A stretch of DNA of 64,000 nt from Acinetobacter sp. A47 (GCF_000805455.1 NZ_JSUS01000049.1:60429-124428); one strand, 5' to 3'. Positions 36,521 through 45,846 are shown, counted from the stretch's first letter. Translations and numbers: made by a program. The notes: generated from the sequence alone by a model not told the origin.

Positions 36521-36548
36521 AAGGGGAAACAGCAGTTTTCCCTTTTTT
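36521..36548 (+). terminator. Rho-independent terminator after mmsA
   Basis: AAGGGGAAA (36521-36529) pairs with TTTTCCCTT (36536-36544, one G-U pair) across CAGCAG. A run of Ts follows. Transcription between mmsA and the permease is thus at least partly uncoupled. Confidence 0.8.
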
Positions 36549-36607
36549 ACTTGCATAGGAATTTAGCAATGTAGTGCACACAACCTAATTATTTTAAGGA
36601 ATAAAAT

Positions 36608-37999
36608 ATGGATAGCGTTAAAACAAAAAAATTAGGCGAAGGACTTTCAAATCGCCACATTACAATGATTAGTATCGGCGGTGTGATTGGTGCAGGTTTA
36701 TTTGTCGGTTCATCGGCCGCGATTGCCAAGGCTGGCCCCGCCGTGATTCTGGCTTATCTCACCACAAGTATCATGGTTTTTCTGGTGATGCGTATGCTTG
36801 GAGAAATGGCGGTGCTTGAACCGGATACAGGTTCATTTTCAACTTATGCACGTAAAGCCATTGGGCCTTGGGCCGGATTTACCATCGGCTGGTTATATTG
36901 GTGGTTCTGGGTACTGGCGATTCCGGTCGAGGCGATTGCAGGCGCACAGATTTTATATTCATGGTTTCCAGCTTTTTCAGTGTCTACTTATGCCTTCTGT
37001 TTTATTGTTTTCCTGAGTCTGGCCAATTTTTTTAGTACCAAGAGTTTTGGTGAGTTTGAGTTCTGGTTTTCTCTGATCAAGGTGATTGCCATTATTGGGT
37101 TTATCATTATCGGTGCATTGGCGATCGCCGGAATCTGGCCTCTTGCCAAAAATGTGAGTGGTGTTGCCAATTTATATAACAATGCAGGGTTTATGCCGCA
37201 TGGTATCGGTGGCATTCTGGCCGCGATCCTGATCACCGCATTTTCATTTTTTGGTGTCGAGATTGTATCGATTGCCGCAGCAGAATCTTCCAATCCCCAG
37301 CAAAAAATACGCCGTGCCACCAATCTGGTGCTATACCGTATTATCCTATTTTTTGTGGTCTCCATGTTTATTGCAGTTGCTCTGGTCGACTGGCGTTCAC
37401 CGGACTTGCAAAAATACGGTACCTTTCAGTATGTGCTGATGAGCCTGAATGTACCGGGAACCAAACTGATAATTGATGCAGTCGTGTTTATTGCTGTGGC
37501 AAGCTGTATGAATGCAGCGATTTATACCTCTTCCCGTATGTTATTCCGTTTGGGCACGCGGCATGAGGCACCAAGTCAGGTAACCAGGATTAATTATGCA
37601 GGCGTACCTGCTGTTGCTGTGTTTGCTTCTACATTTATCGGACTGGTTTGCTGTGTAATTAATTATGCTTTCCCCGGAAAAGTCTTCGGGCTTTTACTCT
37701 CCAGTACAGGCTCAATTGCATTGCTGGTCTATCTGGTAATTGCATTTTCACAATTAAGGCTGAGAACCAGACTGGAAAAAGCGGGTGCCGAAGTGCCATT
37801 TAAAATGTGGTTATTTCCGTGGCTCACCTGGTTTGTGATCATTGTGATCCTGAGTGTACTGGCCTATATGTTTTTTTCACCGCAATATAGTTATGAAACT
37901 ACCTTGTCATTAAGCGTAACCTTGGGGGTTGTCATTTGCGGGCTGATCGTGACGCGAAAGCAGAAAACCACCCGTAGTGTGGTCATGCATCTGGACTGA
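36608..37999 (+). CDS. Amino-acid permease, APC superfamily (GabP/AAT type)
   Basis: A 463-residue, 12-helix amino-acid transporter. The N-terminal GLSNRHITMISIGGVIGAGLF and the TM1-TM3 region EMAVLEPDTGSFSTYA are typical of the AAT family with GabP and AroP. It lies behind mmsA but after a terminator, with its own AAGGA site. Context suggests uptake of beta-alanine or GABA. The family includes many other amino-acid permeases. Confidence 0.85.
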   Translation: MDSVKTKKLGEGLSNRHITMISIGGVIGAGLFVGSSAAIAKAGPAVILAYLTTSIMVFLVMRMLGEMAVLEPDTGSFSTYARKAIGPWAGFTIGWLYWWFWVLAIPVEAIAGAQILYSWFPAFSVSTYAFCFIVFLSLANFFSTKSFGEFEFWFSLIKVIAIIGFIIIGALAIAGIWPLAKNVSGVANLYNNAGFMPHGIGGILAAILITAFSFFGVEIVSIAAAESSNPQQKIRRATNLVLYRIILFFVVSMFIAVALVDWRSPDLQKYGTFQYVLMSLNVPGTKLIIDAVVFIAVASCMNAAIYTSSRMLFRLGTRHEAPSQVTRINYAGVPAVAVFASTFIGLVCCVINYAFPGKVFGLLLSSTGSIALLVYLVIAFSQLRLRTRLEKAGAEVPFKMWLFPWLTWFVIIVILSVLAYMFFSPQYSYETTLSLSVTLGVVICGLIVTRKQKTTRSVVMHLD

Positions 38000-38012
38000 T
38001 TAAAAACACGAT

Positions 38013-38048
38013 AGAGCCTCACTTTTACAGATTGAGGTTCTGTTTTTA
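38013..38048 (+). terminator. Rho-independent terminator after the permease
   Basis: AGAGCCTCA (38013-38021) pairs with TGAGGTTCT (38033-38041) with one G-U pair and an 11-nt loop, followed by GTTTTTA. Confidence 0.8.
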
Positions 38049-38151
38049 TCAGGAAAATGTGCTGGTTGTCGTGAATGGGAACAGTTTGAAAGCTTTAAGC
38101 CAATTTGATAATGTCTGCATAAACAGGACAATTTTCTAATCCAGGTTTAAA

Positions 38152-39093
38152 ATGGCAACGGATCGTTTAGGTGACATGCGGCTGTTTGTAGAAGCCACAG
38201 AGTTGAAAAGTTTAACGGCTGCCGGACGTAAGATCGGCATCTCTGCGGCGGCTGCGAGTGCCCGTTTAATCAAGCTGGAAGGTGCGCTCGAAGCAAAGCT
38301 GTTTGACCGGACTACACGTAGTCTCAGGCTGACAGATGAAGGGCAGGTTTTTTTAAGATATTGCAAGATTGCCTTACAAGCGATTGATGATGCAGAAACA
38401 GCCTTGCAAGATAAACAATCTGCAGTTAAGGGAAAGATCCGGATTTCTGCTGCTGTTGATTTAGGACGTCATCTGATTAGTCCTTGGATTGAAGCGTTTA
38501 GCCAGATTTACCCGGACCTGAGTATTGCTCTGACCTTAACCGACTCCAATTCCAACCTGATTCATGATGATATTGATATCGCGATCAGGTTTGGTTTACC
38601 AGACAATGATTTGCTGGTTGCCCGTTATCTTGCCCCAAACTGGCGGGTACTGTGTGCTTCACCTGCGTACCTGGAAAAATACGGTGTGCCAAAACAACCT
38701 GCAGATTTAATCCGGCATAAGTTTATTGTGCTGGTGACTGATAGCGGTCCCTTAAACGAATATTATTTCAATTTTGATCACCAGCCTTTGAATTATGTAG
38801 TGCCGATGGAAAATGCCTGGGAAACCAATGATAGTGTTCAGGCCAGAATGTGGGCGCTGGCTGGTCATGGCATTACCCGAAAGATTATCTGGGATGTCGC
38901 TACAGAACTGAAACAAGGAAGTTTACAGGCACTTTTGACCGACGGCATTGTCAGGGAGGCCGGGATTTATGCGGTGATGCACAAGAATAAATATCTGGCG
39001 CCAAGAATTCGTTCTTTTCTGGATTTTTTAATCAAGAAATTTGAGATGGCTGCACCTGACATTTTAACTCAGTTACCTCAGCCTAAAAGTTGA
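38152..39093 (+). CDS. LysR-family transcriptional regulator
   Basis: A 313-residue LysR protein: HTH SLTAAGRKIGISAAAASARL at about residues 20-39, then a typical effector domain (ASPAYLEKYGVPKQPADL) of the DmlR/YafC group. It stands alone between a terminator and a convergent AraC gene, so no target can be assigned from context. Confidence 0.83.
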   Translation: MATDRLGDMRLFVEATELKSLTAAGRKIGISAAAASARLIKLEGALEAKLFDRTTRSLRLTDEGQVFLRYCKIALQAIDDAETALQDKQSAVKGKIRISAAVDLGRHLISPWIEAFSQIYPDLSIALTLTDSNSNLIHDDIDIAIRFGLPDNDLLVARYLAPNWRVLCASPAYLEKYGVPKQPADLIRHKFIVLVTDSGPLNEYYFNFDHQPLNYVVPMENAWETNDSVQARMWALAGHGITRKIIWDVATELKQGSLQALLTDGIVREAGIYAVMHKNKYLAPRIRSFLDFLIKKFEMAAPDILTQLPQPKS

Positions 39094-39105
39094 GTTTGAT
39101 TGGTA

Positions 39106-40176
39106 TTAATGCAGGGAATGGACGTATTCATGACTGTTTTTCTGTTCCCGAATATAATCTCGAGGGTTTTTACCTGTCCATGCCCGAAAAGCTCTGGAAA
39201 AAGCATTGATATGGCTATAACCCAAAAGGTCAGAAATTTCCTGAATACTTTTATTGGATGAAATCAGCTGTTTGGTCAACGCAAATTTTTTGCTCTGGAT
39301 CAAGGAAGAAAATGTGGTGTTGGCCAGCATCAGCTCCCTTTTAAGTACTCTCTCAGAGACATGCAGTTTTTTAGCTGTATCTGTTAGGCTTGGAAAACCT
39401 TCATGCGGGATCAGTTTGATATTTTTGGCGACCAGGGAAACAATTGTATTTTTCTGGTTCTGAGAGATCAGATATTCTTCCTGCACATGATGAATGGCAA
39501 AATGATAAGCTGCTTTCGAGCTAAACCTGAGTGGCAGGTCAAGGCATTTCAGGTCAAACATAATCTGGTTCTTTTGCTGATTAAACTTAAAGGGGGGAAG
39601 GTGCTTTTCAAAAGCAGCATGATAAGGATTTTTGTCCCACTTTAGATGAACCTGCAATCCGGCAATATCATGTTCTGTAATCTCTTTAAGATTCGTAATG
39701 ATGTTGACAAGAGCAACTTCAGTGAAAAACCTGCTTAGCGACTCCTTTTTTTCTAAATCCAGGTCTTTGGGAAGTTGATAAAGTGGATGTAGGGTGATGA
39801 TGACTTTGTCATTTTTATTGTGAATATTCAGCTCCATTTTATGAAGGCGGAGATTAAAGTATTTCTGCAGGTCAAAAATTACATTGCCCAGTGTATCATT
39901 TGAAAGCATGGCAAACCCCAAGGCTTCATGTGACGTAACGCGGCAATTCAGTCCAAACCTATATCCAACGCCTTGCTCGGGAAGGCAACCGAGTAAATCA
40001 GAAATAATCCTGATCCAGTCGGAAAATCTTATTTTTTCAGGCCGGTTTTCACTAAAAAAAGAGAGGGGTAAAGGGCTTTTTTTGATAAATTCCTGTTTGG
40101 AAATACGAAAGTCAGCAGCTGTAGCCAGCAAAATATCAAGATAAGTACTATGAATCATGAAGTTGTGCTCGTTCAT
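39106..40176 (-). CDS. AraC-family regulator with N-terminal AraC-like ligand domain
   Basis: A 356-residue OruR/ArgR-type AraC protein. A long N-terminal ligand domain is followed by the two-HTH C-terminus (DTAKKLHVSERVLKRELM; then IQEISDLLGYSHINAFSRAF). It lies downstream of and co-oriented with the SMR pair and aguA, 160 bp after the second SMR gene. It could control that operon, but it could equally be independent. Confidence 0.83.
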   Translation of the reverse strand: MNEHNFMIHSTYLDILLATAADFRISKQEFIKKSPLPLSFFSENRPEKIRFSDWIRIISDLLGCLPEQGVGYRFGLNCRVTSHEALGFAMLSNDTLGNVIFDLQKYFNLRLHKMELNIHNKNDKVIITLHPLYQLPKDLDLEKKESLSRFFTEVALVNIITNLKEITEHDIAGLQVHLKWDKNPYHAAFEKHLPPFKFNQQKNQIMFDLKCLDLPLRFSSKAAYHFAIHHVQEEYLISQNQKNTIVSLVAKNIKLIPHEGFPSLTDTAKKLHVSERVLKRELMLANTTFSSLIQSKKFALTKQLISSNKSIQEISDLLGYSHINAFSRAFRAWTGKNPRDYIREQKNSHEYVHSLH

Positions 40177-40335
40177 AACGGATGATACAAATCAGGAAGG
40201 GGCGATAGGCAAAAACTTCATTTTAGAGAGCTGCCTGAAAATTGATAATGCAGCTCAAAATTGAAAAACTTTCAAATCTAAGTTGAAAATAATATTTTCT
40301 CGTGCTTATTTTTCAGTAGTTAACTCTGGAGATGA

Positions 40336-40650
40336 TCAGGTTGAGAGTTTTAAAATAATGACACCGGAAACAATCATGCCCACATAAAAAAACTTCTCAA
40401 AGCTGAGACGTTCATGCCAGAATAAGATTCCCATCAGTATGGTTCCCACGACGCCTATACCTGTATACACGGCATAAGCAACCGAAACATCGATGTCTTT
40501 CATGGCCATATGTAATAACAGCAACGAAGAGGTGAGCGAGATACAATAGAGCGGAACTGCTGTGCCATACTTTTTATGAGTCAGATCCCGTATACTCTTC
40601 ACCACAAATATTTCTAGTATTCCCGATATAATGAGAAACAGCCAGCTCAT
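40336..40650 (-). CDS. SMR family transporter, subunit 2
   Basis: A 104-residue four-helix small multidrug resistance protein with the essential TM1 glutamate in SGILEIFVVKSIRD and the TM3 motif SVAYAVYTGIGVVGT. Its start is 3 bp from the stop of the other SMR gene. Paired SMR proteins form heterodimers. Known pairs export polyamines (MdtIJ) or cations. The gene neighbour aguA suggests a polyamine-related cargo. Confidence 0.85.
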   Translation of the reverse strand: MSWLFLIISGILEIFVVKSIRDLTHKKYGTAVPLYCISLTSSLLLLHMAMKDIDVSVAYAVYTGIGVVGTILMGILFWHERLSFEKFFYVGMIVSGVIILKLST

Positions 40651-40653
40651 CTT

Positions 40654-40962
40654 TTAATCTCCGATCTGCTTTAATTTCACTACACCAATAATGATCATCA
40701 CAATGGCGATTAATGAAACCGGATTAAACGGATTATCGATAACATAGATGTCAAAAATAAACGTTCCGACTGTTCCAAAAACAACAAAAAATACATAAGC
40801 ATAGGAAGCTTTCATGTTTTTTGCTGCAAATAATAAGAAAACAAAACTGCCTATAATAAAGAAGATGGTAAATGACCATTCAAGCAGGCTGTCGGCATAT
40901 TTCAAGCCAATTGCCCAGAGTATTTCAAACAAACTGGCAATAAATAAATATAACCAAACCAT
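40654..40962 (-). CDS. SMR family transporter, subunit 1
   Basis: A 102-residue SMR protein with four hydrophobic helices and the TM1 glutamate in SLFEILWAIGLKY. It is the upstream member of the SMR pair, 57 bp after aguA on the same strand. Sequence differences between the two partners are large, consistent with an obligate heterodimer rather than a recent duplication. Confidence 0.85.
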   Translation of the reverse strand: MVWLYLFIASLFEILWAIGLKYADSLLEWSFTIFFIIGSFVFLLFAAKNMKASYAYVFFVVFGTVGTFIFDIYVIDNPFNPVSLIAIVMIIIGVVKLKQIGD

Positions 40963-41019
40963 AGTAACTCACCATCAGTCATTGAAAGGTCATTTAAAAT
41001 CTATTGAATTCATCCCGGA

Positions 41020-42084
41020 CTATTGAGGAATGTGCTGGGTAATACAGTGAATATTGCCACCGCCGAGCAAGATTTCCCGTGCAGCTATGCCAGTGATCAA
41101 GTAATCCGGATACATTTGCTGGAACAGGGCTTTAGCCTGCTGATCTGTGCGCTCGTCAAGTAAAGGGAAAATAATCTGCTGATTCGTGATCAAATAGTTC
41201 ACATAAGAACCCGCCAGACGATTGCCTTCAAACCGTTCAATGGCCAAACCTTTCTCAATGCTGACAGTTTCTTGTTCGGTCGAATACAGCGGGCCCGGGG
41301 CGGGCAATTTCCATACCTTTAAAGTACGGCCCTGAGCATCCTGGGTACTTTCCAGTATTTTTAACGCAGCAAGTGAACGTTGGTATTGCGGATCATTTTG
41401 ATCATCGGTCCAGTGTAGTGCAACTTCACCTGGACGTACGAAACAGCACATATTATCAATATGACCATCGGTTTCATCGTTATATACGCCGAGAGGAAGC
41501 CAGATAAACTTTTTAATCCCGAGTAGTTTCGCTAATTCATCTTCTATTTGGGTACGGGTCAAGCCAGGATTACGGTTTGGATTGAGTAAGCATTCTTCGG
41601 TCGTGAGTAATGTACCTTCACCATCGACATGAATTGCGCCGCCTTCCAGAACCAGATCTGTTTTATAGCATTCAATGGCGTGAAATTGGGCAACCTGACT
41701 GGCTACTTGGAGGTCTTTGTCCCAGCGAGAATACAAGCCTCCATTTTCTCCACCCCACGCATTAAACACCCAGTCAATCGCAACATTATGTCCTGACTGG
41801 TCTTTTACGATAGTCGGTCCGGTATCTCTCATCCATGCATCGTCACTGTCGATTGCAACCAAGGTGATCTGGGCCGGCACGATGCTTTTGGCTTTTTCCA
41901 TTTCGGCTGGAGGAACAGCCATATAGACAGGAGTCGTTTTGGCAATCGCTTCAGCAACCTGTATAAAAGCGTGCTGCGCAGGTGCTGCACCTTGTCTCCA
42001 GTTGTCAGTACGATAAGGCCAGATCATCCAGACACATTGTTGGGGATGCCATTCTGCATACATGTTAAATAGAGGTTTTTTCAT
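41020..42084 (-). CDS. aguA: Agmatine deiminase
   Basis: A 354-residue member of the guanidino-group modifying family. It has [49 protein letters not shown] and, near the C-terminus, the catalytic cysteine in [10 protein letters not shown]. It converts agmatine to N-carbamoylputrescine and ammonia. The usual partner aguB (N-carbamoylputrescine amidase) is not in the window. It is followed by a pair of SMR exporters on the same strand. Confidence 0.92.
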   Translation of the reverse strand: MKKPLFNMYAEWHPQQCVWMIWPYRTDNWRQGAAPAQHAFIQVAEAIAKTTPVYMAVPPAEMEKAKSIVPAQITLVAIDSDDAWMRDTGPTIVKDQSGHNVAIDWVFNAWGGENGGLYSRWDKDLQVASQVAQFHAIECYKTDLVLEGGAIHVDGEGTLLTTEECLLNPNRNPGLTRTQIEDELAKLLGIKKFIWLPLGVYNDETDGHIDNMCCFVRPGEVALHWTDDQNDPQYQRSLAALKILESTQDAQGRTLKVWKLPAPGPLYSTEQETVSIEKGLAIERFEGNRLAGSYVNYLITNQQIIFPLLDERTDQQAKALFQQMYPDYLITGIAAREILLGGGNIHCITQHIPQ

Positions 42085-42501
42085 TTCCAGTCACTTTATT
42101 TCACACCTGATTTACTGGATATTAGATGATTTTTTTTGAAAGTTTGAGAAATAAGTTATCAGTTTTTTTGAAACATTTTTATTATGTGCAAACTCTGATA
42201 TCGCCTATGATAGATTATTTTAAAATAAAACTATTTTATATGAGTGTCTTAGTATAAACAGGAAATGTAGGATATTAATTTTTTAGATAGATAGGTGGTC
42301 TGTATATTATAGCTAAATGGCCTGAAGTGTTTATATATAATGTAAAAATGGTTAGTAAAAGATATTTGTTGTTTAAATCATCTAGATGCTTAATAATCCG
42401 GAGTTTTATTTTAAAAAGTCAATGGTGTTAATCATTGGTGTTTATCTTGTTAAATATTTTTTTGTTTTTTGCACTAAGATATTTTTATTTTGGGATAAAA
42501 A
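42085..42501. other. AT-rich intergenic region
   Basis: These 417 bp contain no convincing gene. There is a 14-bp perfect palindrome TTATTTTAAAATAA at 42215-42228 and several poly-T tracts. No guanidine riboswitch motif was recognised upstream of aguA. Base composition is more AT-rich than the flanking operons. Confidence 0.5.
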
Positions 42502-42774
42502 GTGAAAAAATGGGTTTGTAAAAAATGTGGATTATATAAGCGTATTCACATGAATAATATAAAGACGGGACAGAATGTATTTTTTATAAAATATAATGAA
42601 CGGGCACAACGGAAGGACAAAAAAATAGAACGTGGAACGGTATTGAGCAAGAGTGATAACAATTTAATTGTATTGAGTAATAATGCACTGTTTACTGTAG
42701 AGATCGCGGATATATATCCCGAAGATGCACCTGTATACTTTATTTACAATATGTTTGGTATCTGCGAATGCTAA
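42502..42774 (+). CDS. Small protein of unknown function
   Basis: A 90-residue ORF beginning with GTG at 42502 (MKKWVCKKCGLYKR). An alternative is the ATG at 42550, which gives a 74-residue protein. The N-terminal CxxC looks like half of a zinc ribbon, and the C-terminus ends CEC. The middle (TGQNVFFIKY...GTVLSKSDNNLIVLS) suggests a small beta-barrel fold. I do not recognise a family. It sits in an AT-rich island between aguA and the SRPBCC gene and may not be expressed. Confidence 0.45.
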   Translation: MKKWVCKKCGLYKRIHMNNIKTGQNVFFIKYNERAQRKDKKIERGTVLSKSDNNLIVLSNNALFTVEIADIYPEDAPVYFIYNMFGICEC

Positions 42775-42980
42775 TTTTTAGGCGTAATGGCACATAAGGT
42801 TAAATCCTGAAAAAATGGTCAAGTTATGCTGGCTATAAACATGCTAGTTTATCTGCCAGTCTGTTCTGGTGTAGGTCACTGAATGGAACAGGATTCGCTC
42901 TGGAAGCATGGTGGGAGGGGGTGTCTAAAGGACAATGACACCTTGGGAGCATTCAAGACCGATAAAAGGAAAGCCCGGAT

Positions 42981-43442
42981 ATGTCCAAATATATTGTAGT
43001 CAGGCAAGATTTTAATGCATCAATAGAACTGGTTTTTCCTGTTTTTTGCAAGCATCGCATATTTAACACACTGTTGTGGCCACTTCATTCGGTGGTGATC
43101 CGCAATTCTCAAGATCCGCATAATCGTGATGGCATTGGTTCAGTCAGGCATATGGGAATAGGACCTTTCAAGTTTATTCAGGAAGAAGTCACTCAAATCG
43201 TTCCGAACCACATGATTGAGTATCAAATGTTAAGTAACGCTATATTTCCTTTTCATTTGGGACGTCTGGAGTTTGAGGCACGGGACGGGCGCACCTCCTT
43301 GAGCTATAGCATCTGGTTAGATAGTCACATTCCCTTACTCTCAACGCTGGTATTAAGCCAGTTGAGATGGTCTGTCACCCGAGGACTCAGAAAGGTCGCC
43401 CGACACATTGAGCGATCACGGCATCAACCCGGATTTATCTAG
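42981..43442 (+). CDS. SRPBCC (START-like) family protein
   Basis: A 153-residue protein whose pattern (FNASIELVFPVFCKHRIFN, GIGSVRHMGIGPFKFIQEEV) matches the polyketide cyclase/dehydrase-like SRPBCC fold with a hydrophobic cavity. GGAAAG precedes the start. It is followed 126 bp later by an SDR. Such pairs act on lipids or aromatic polyketides, but no specific role is visible. The 42775-42980 gap holds a 6-bp-stem hairpin (GGTGTC/GACACC at 42920-42942). Confidence 0.7.
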   Translation: MSKYIVVRQDFNASIELVFPVFCKHRIFNTLLWPLHSVVIRNSQDPHNRDGIGSVRHMGIGPFKFIQEEVTQIVPNHMIEYQMLSNAIFPFHLGRLEFEARDGRTSLSYSIWLDSHIPLLSTLVLSQLRWSVTRGLRKVARHIERSRHQPGFI

Positions 43443-43568
43443 CCAGAATAGCTGGAGCGGCTGTATTTACACGGAAGACAATGCAGAGGACGGCCCCGGA
43501 TAGCTGTTCAGGTGAGCAGGCAAGACAGCAAGGTCAACCATCAAATAATTATTTGCAGGAGAAAAACA

Positions 43569-44375
43569 ATGGATTTAAGCAATAAGACAATCCTGATTAC
43601 AGGTGCTTCAAGCGGGATTGGAGAACAGGCAGCCATTCAGCTTGCACAAGCAGGCGCCAAGGTTTGTCTTATTGCACGTCGTGCTGAAGAATTACAACGT
43701 ATTCAAAAGGCGATTAAGGAACAAGCTGGGCAGGCCTTTATTTATCCGGCAGATATTACTGACCCTGGGCAGTTAAAAGCCTGCGTCACATTGATTTTAG
43801 CCGAGCATAAAAAGATTGATGTGCTGGTCAATAATGCAGCCCGATCTATCCGTCGTCCGATTGTTGAGTCGCTAGACCGTTTACATGATTATGAACGTAC
43901 CATGCAGATCAATTATTTTGCTGCGGTGAATATGACCCTGCATGTATTACCTCATTTTCTGGAAAATGGTGCAGGACATGTTGTCAATATTTCGACCATG
44001 TCTACGCAAGTTCCCATTCCTTTATTTTCGGCCTATCTGGCCAGTAAATCAGCACTGGAGTCTTTTTCCCGTTCTTTATCGATGGAGCTGAAAGATCAGG
44101 GGATTGATGTCAGCATTGTGTATTTTCCGATGGTCAGAACCCCGATGTCATCAAAAACAGCCATTTATAAGCATATGAAAATGCTGGATACCCCAACGGC
44201 AGCCGGATGGATCGTCAAGGCCATAGAAGAAAAATCTTATCGGGTGAGCAGTAAAGCGGGACTGGTGGCCAATGCGTTACTGAATACCGCACCAACATGG
44301 GTAATGAACCTATCCCGACCATTATTCCAGTTTATGGATAAACGTTTAAAAAACAAATTAGAAGCGGATCTTTAA
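43569..44375 (+). CDS. Short-chain dehydrogenase/reductase
   Basis: A 268-residue SDR with TGASSGIGEQAA near residue 12, NNAARS, catalytic serine in NISTMSTQ and YLASK. The C-terminal tail (LNTAPTWVMNLSRPLFQFMD) is hydrophobic, as in membrane-associated SDRs of the acyl/wax-ester reductase type. The start at 43569 has AGGAG 9 nt upstream. It shares its strand with the SRPBCC gene and ends at a bidirectional terminator facing the IclR gene. Confidence 0.82.
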   Translation: MDLSNKTILITGASSGIGEQAAIQLAQAGAKVCLIARRAEELQRIQKAIKEQAGQAFIYPADITDPGQLKACVTLILAEHKKIDVLVNNAARSIRRPIVESLDRLHDYERTMQINYFAAVNMTLHVLPHFLENGAGHVVNISTMSTQVPIPLFSAYLASKSALESFSRSLSMELKDQGIDVSIVYFPMVRTPMSSKTAIYKHMKMLDTPTAAGWIVKAIEEKSYRVSSKAGLVANALLNTAPTWVMNLSRPLFQFMDKRLKNKLEADL

Positions 44376-44411
44376 GCCAGAACCAGAACCTGGCAATTCA
44401 GAGTTAAAAGA

Positions 44412-44435
44412 AAAGCAGCGAAAGCTGCTTTTTAT
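44412..44435. terminator. Bidirectional terminator (SDR / IclR)
   Basis: AAAGCAGC and GCTGCTTT form an 8-bp stem with the tetraloop GAAA, followed by a T-run on the plus strand and by TTTTCTTTTAAC on the minus strand. It separates the convergent SDR and IclR genes. Confidence 0.9.
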
Positions 44436-44436
44436 A

Positions 44437-45249
44437 TTAGTAGATAAATTTGGAAATCTTGTCTGCGGTCTGAATGACCGCTTCGGCAACCTCATGTCTA
44501 AAATAATGTTCATCATAACTGCCAAGCGGACAGCTGACCGATAAGACAGCAGCCATTTTATGAGTGGACTGTTTATAAATCGGGGCGGCACAGGCTGCCA
44601 TATCATGATTGTAATGTCCCCAGCTCACCATGGAGCGCTGGGTCTTCACAAAGCTTAAACGCTGTAATAGTTCCTTGAGGTTTTTGGGAGTGAGTTCAGA
44701 GAAGGTTTCCCACTGGTTAAAGCCTTTGTAGCGTTCCTTGATTTCCGCTTCGTTTAAATCGGCCAGTAGCATTTGACCAATCACGGTGGCATGGGCGGGC
44801 CAGCGTGTACCCAAACCAATATTGCTGGTAAAGGTTCCGTTGGACTGGATGTTATTGATAAAGACAATATGCGTTCCTTCCAGAATCGAGAGGTGAACAG
44901 CGAGCTGGGTCTGGTCACGTAACTCTTTCATTAACGGCGTGGCCAGATCCAGTAAGGATTGTCTGGATAAACTGTTAAAGCCGAGCTCCATCACTTTTGA
45001 GTCAAGGGCATAGGTTTTTTGTGAAGCCTTGCGTAAAAAGCCGCAAGACTCAAGTGTGTAAACCAGACGAAAGGCACTGGAACGGTTAACATCCAGAATT
45101 TCAGCAATTTCTGTAATTGTCATTTCTTGGGTTTGCTGGTTAAAAGCTTGCAAGATTGCCAAACCACGGACTAAGCCAGGGACTAAATAGCGTTCCTCAT
45201 TTTTTATTGCATCAGATTCTTGAGAGTCTGTTTCAATGGTTGAATTCAT
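44437..45249 (-). CDS. IclR-family transcriptional regulator
   Basis: A 270-residue IclR protein. The winged HTH (MTITEIAEILDVNRSSAFRL) is at about residues 42-61, and a C-terminal GAF-like effector domain holds the conserved segments GTHIVFINNIQSNG and AACAAPIYKQST. It is divergent from the Rieske ferredoxin gene and is the only regulator adjoining the aromatic cluster. It is the probable controller of that cluster, through the palindromes at 45338, 45484 and 57754. Confidence 0.88.
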   Translation of the reverse strand: MNSTIETDSQESDAIKNEERYLVPGLVRGLAILQAFNQQTQEMTITEIAEILDVNRSSAFRLVYTLESCGFLRKASQKTYALDSKVMELGFNSLSRQSLLDLATPLMKELRDQTQLAVHLSILEGTHIVFINNIQSNGTFTSNIGLGTRWPAHATVIGQMLLADLNEAEIKERYKGFNQWETFSELTPKNLKELLQRLSFVKTQRSMVSWGHYNHDMAACAAPIYKQSTHKMAAVLSVSCPLGSYDEHYFRHEVAEAVIQTADKISKFIY

Positions 45250-45337
45250 CTGTTCAATTTTCCTGTCAAAAATCGCAAATCAGTATATTTCATTTTCTTG
45301 CAAATCTATTGTAACTGCAAATCAGCAGACAAAATAA

Positions 45338-45353
45338 TTTTTATATGTAAAAC
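45338..45353. promoter_or_regulatory. Second copy of the IclR-type palindrome
   Basis: TTTTTATATGTAAAAC matches the perfect palindrome at 45484-45499 at 14 of 16 positions. A shorter relative with arms GTTTT/AAAAC and a 5-bp spacer lies at 45358-45372. They are 85-100 bp from the start of the divergent IclR gene, suitable for autoregulation. Confidence 0.5.
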
Positions 45354-45483
45354 AAAAGTTTTTTAGTAAAACGTAAAAGAATGTGTAATAAATATCAAAT
45401 GCATGAATTTTATCAATTTATTTAGTTTGACATAAATTTAAACATAGGAGTATTCTGTATTAAAGTTTGTTATATCAAATAAT

Positions 45484-45499
45484 GTTTTATATATAAAAC
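45484..45499. promoter_or_regulatory. Perfect 16-bp palindrome, candidate IclR operator
   Basis: GTTTTATATATAAAAC is fully self-complementary and ends 17 bp before the ferredoxin start codon. Perfect palindromes of about 15 bp are typical IclR-family sites. Its position over the leader suggests it governs the whole aromatic cluster. Confidence 0.65.
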
Positions 45500-45515
45500 A
45501 AATGAGGATGCAAGG

Positions 45516-45821
45516 ATGAGTTGGATCTCAGTTTGTCAGCAAGACGACATCACCGAAGACGAGCCGAAAGCCATTGAAGTCGACGGTAAGAAAATTGGCG
45601 TATTTTTTATCGATGACCATTATTTCGCGATCGAGAATGTTTGCCCCCATGCTTTTGCTTTATTAACCGAAGGCTTTATTGAAGACCGGACCGTGGAATG
45701 TCCATTGCATGAGGCGATCTTTGATATTCAGACCGGTGAGTTGCAAAGTGGTCCGGGCTGCCGTGATTTGTGCACTTATCCGGTACGCGTGGAAGGGCAG
45801 GATATTCAGATTCAATTATAA
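45516..45821 (+). CDS. Rieske-type [2Fe-2S] ferredoxin
   Basis: A 101-residue Rieske ferredoxin. The cluster ligands are C43 and H45 (CPH) and C62 and H65 (CPLH), with 16 residues between the pairs. It would pass electrons from the FAD reductase at 48960 to the oxygenase at 46163. It is the first gene of the 14-gene plus-strand cluster, behind the IclR-type palindrome. Confidence 0.9.
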   Translation: MSWISVCQQDDITEDEPKAIEVDGKKIGVFFIDDHYFAIENVCPHAFALLTEGFIEDRTVECPLHEAIFDIQTGELQSGPGCRDLCTYPVRVEGQDIQIQL

Positions 45822-45846
45822 GTTTTAATTTTAAGGATGGAATCTC

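Noticed and set aside
42085..42501. Possible guanidine riboswitch upstream of aguA
   Set aside because: The conserved loops of the known guanidine riboswitch classes (for example paired ACGR hairpins) could not be found on the minus strand; the region is only AT-rich.
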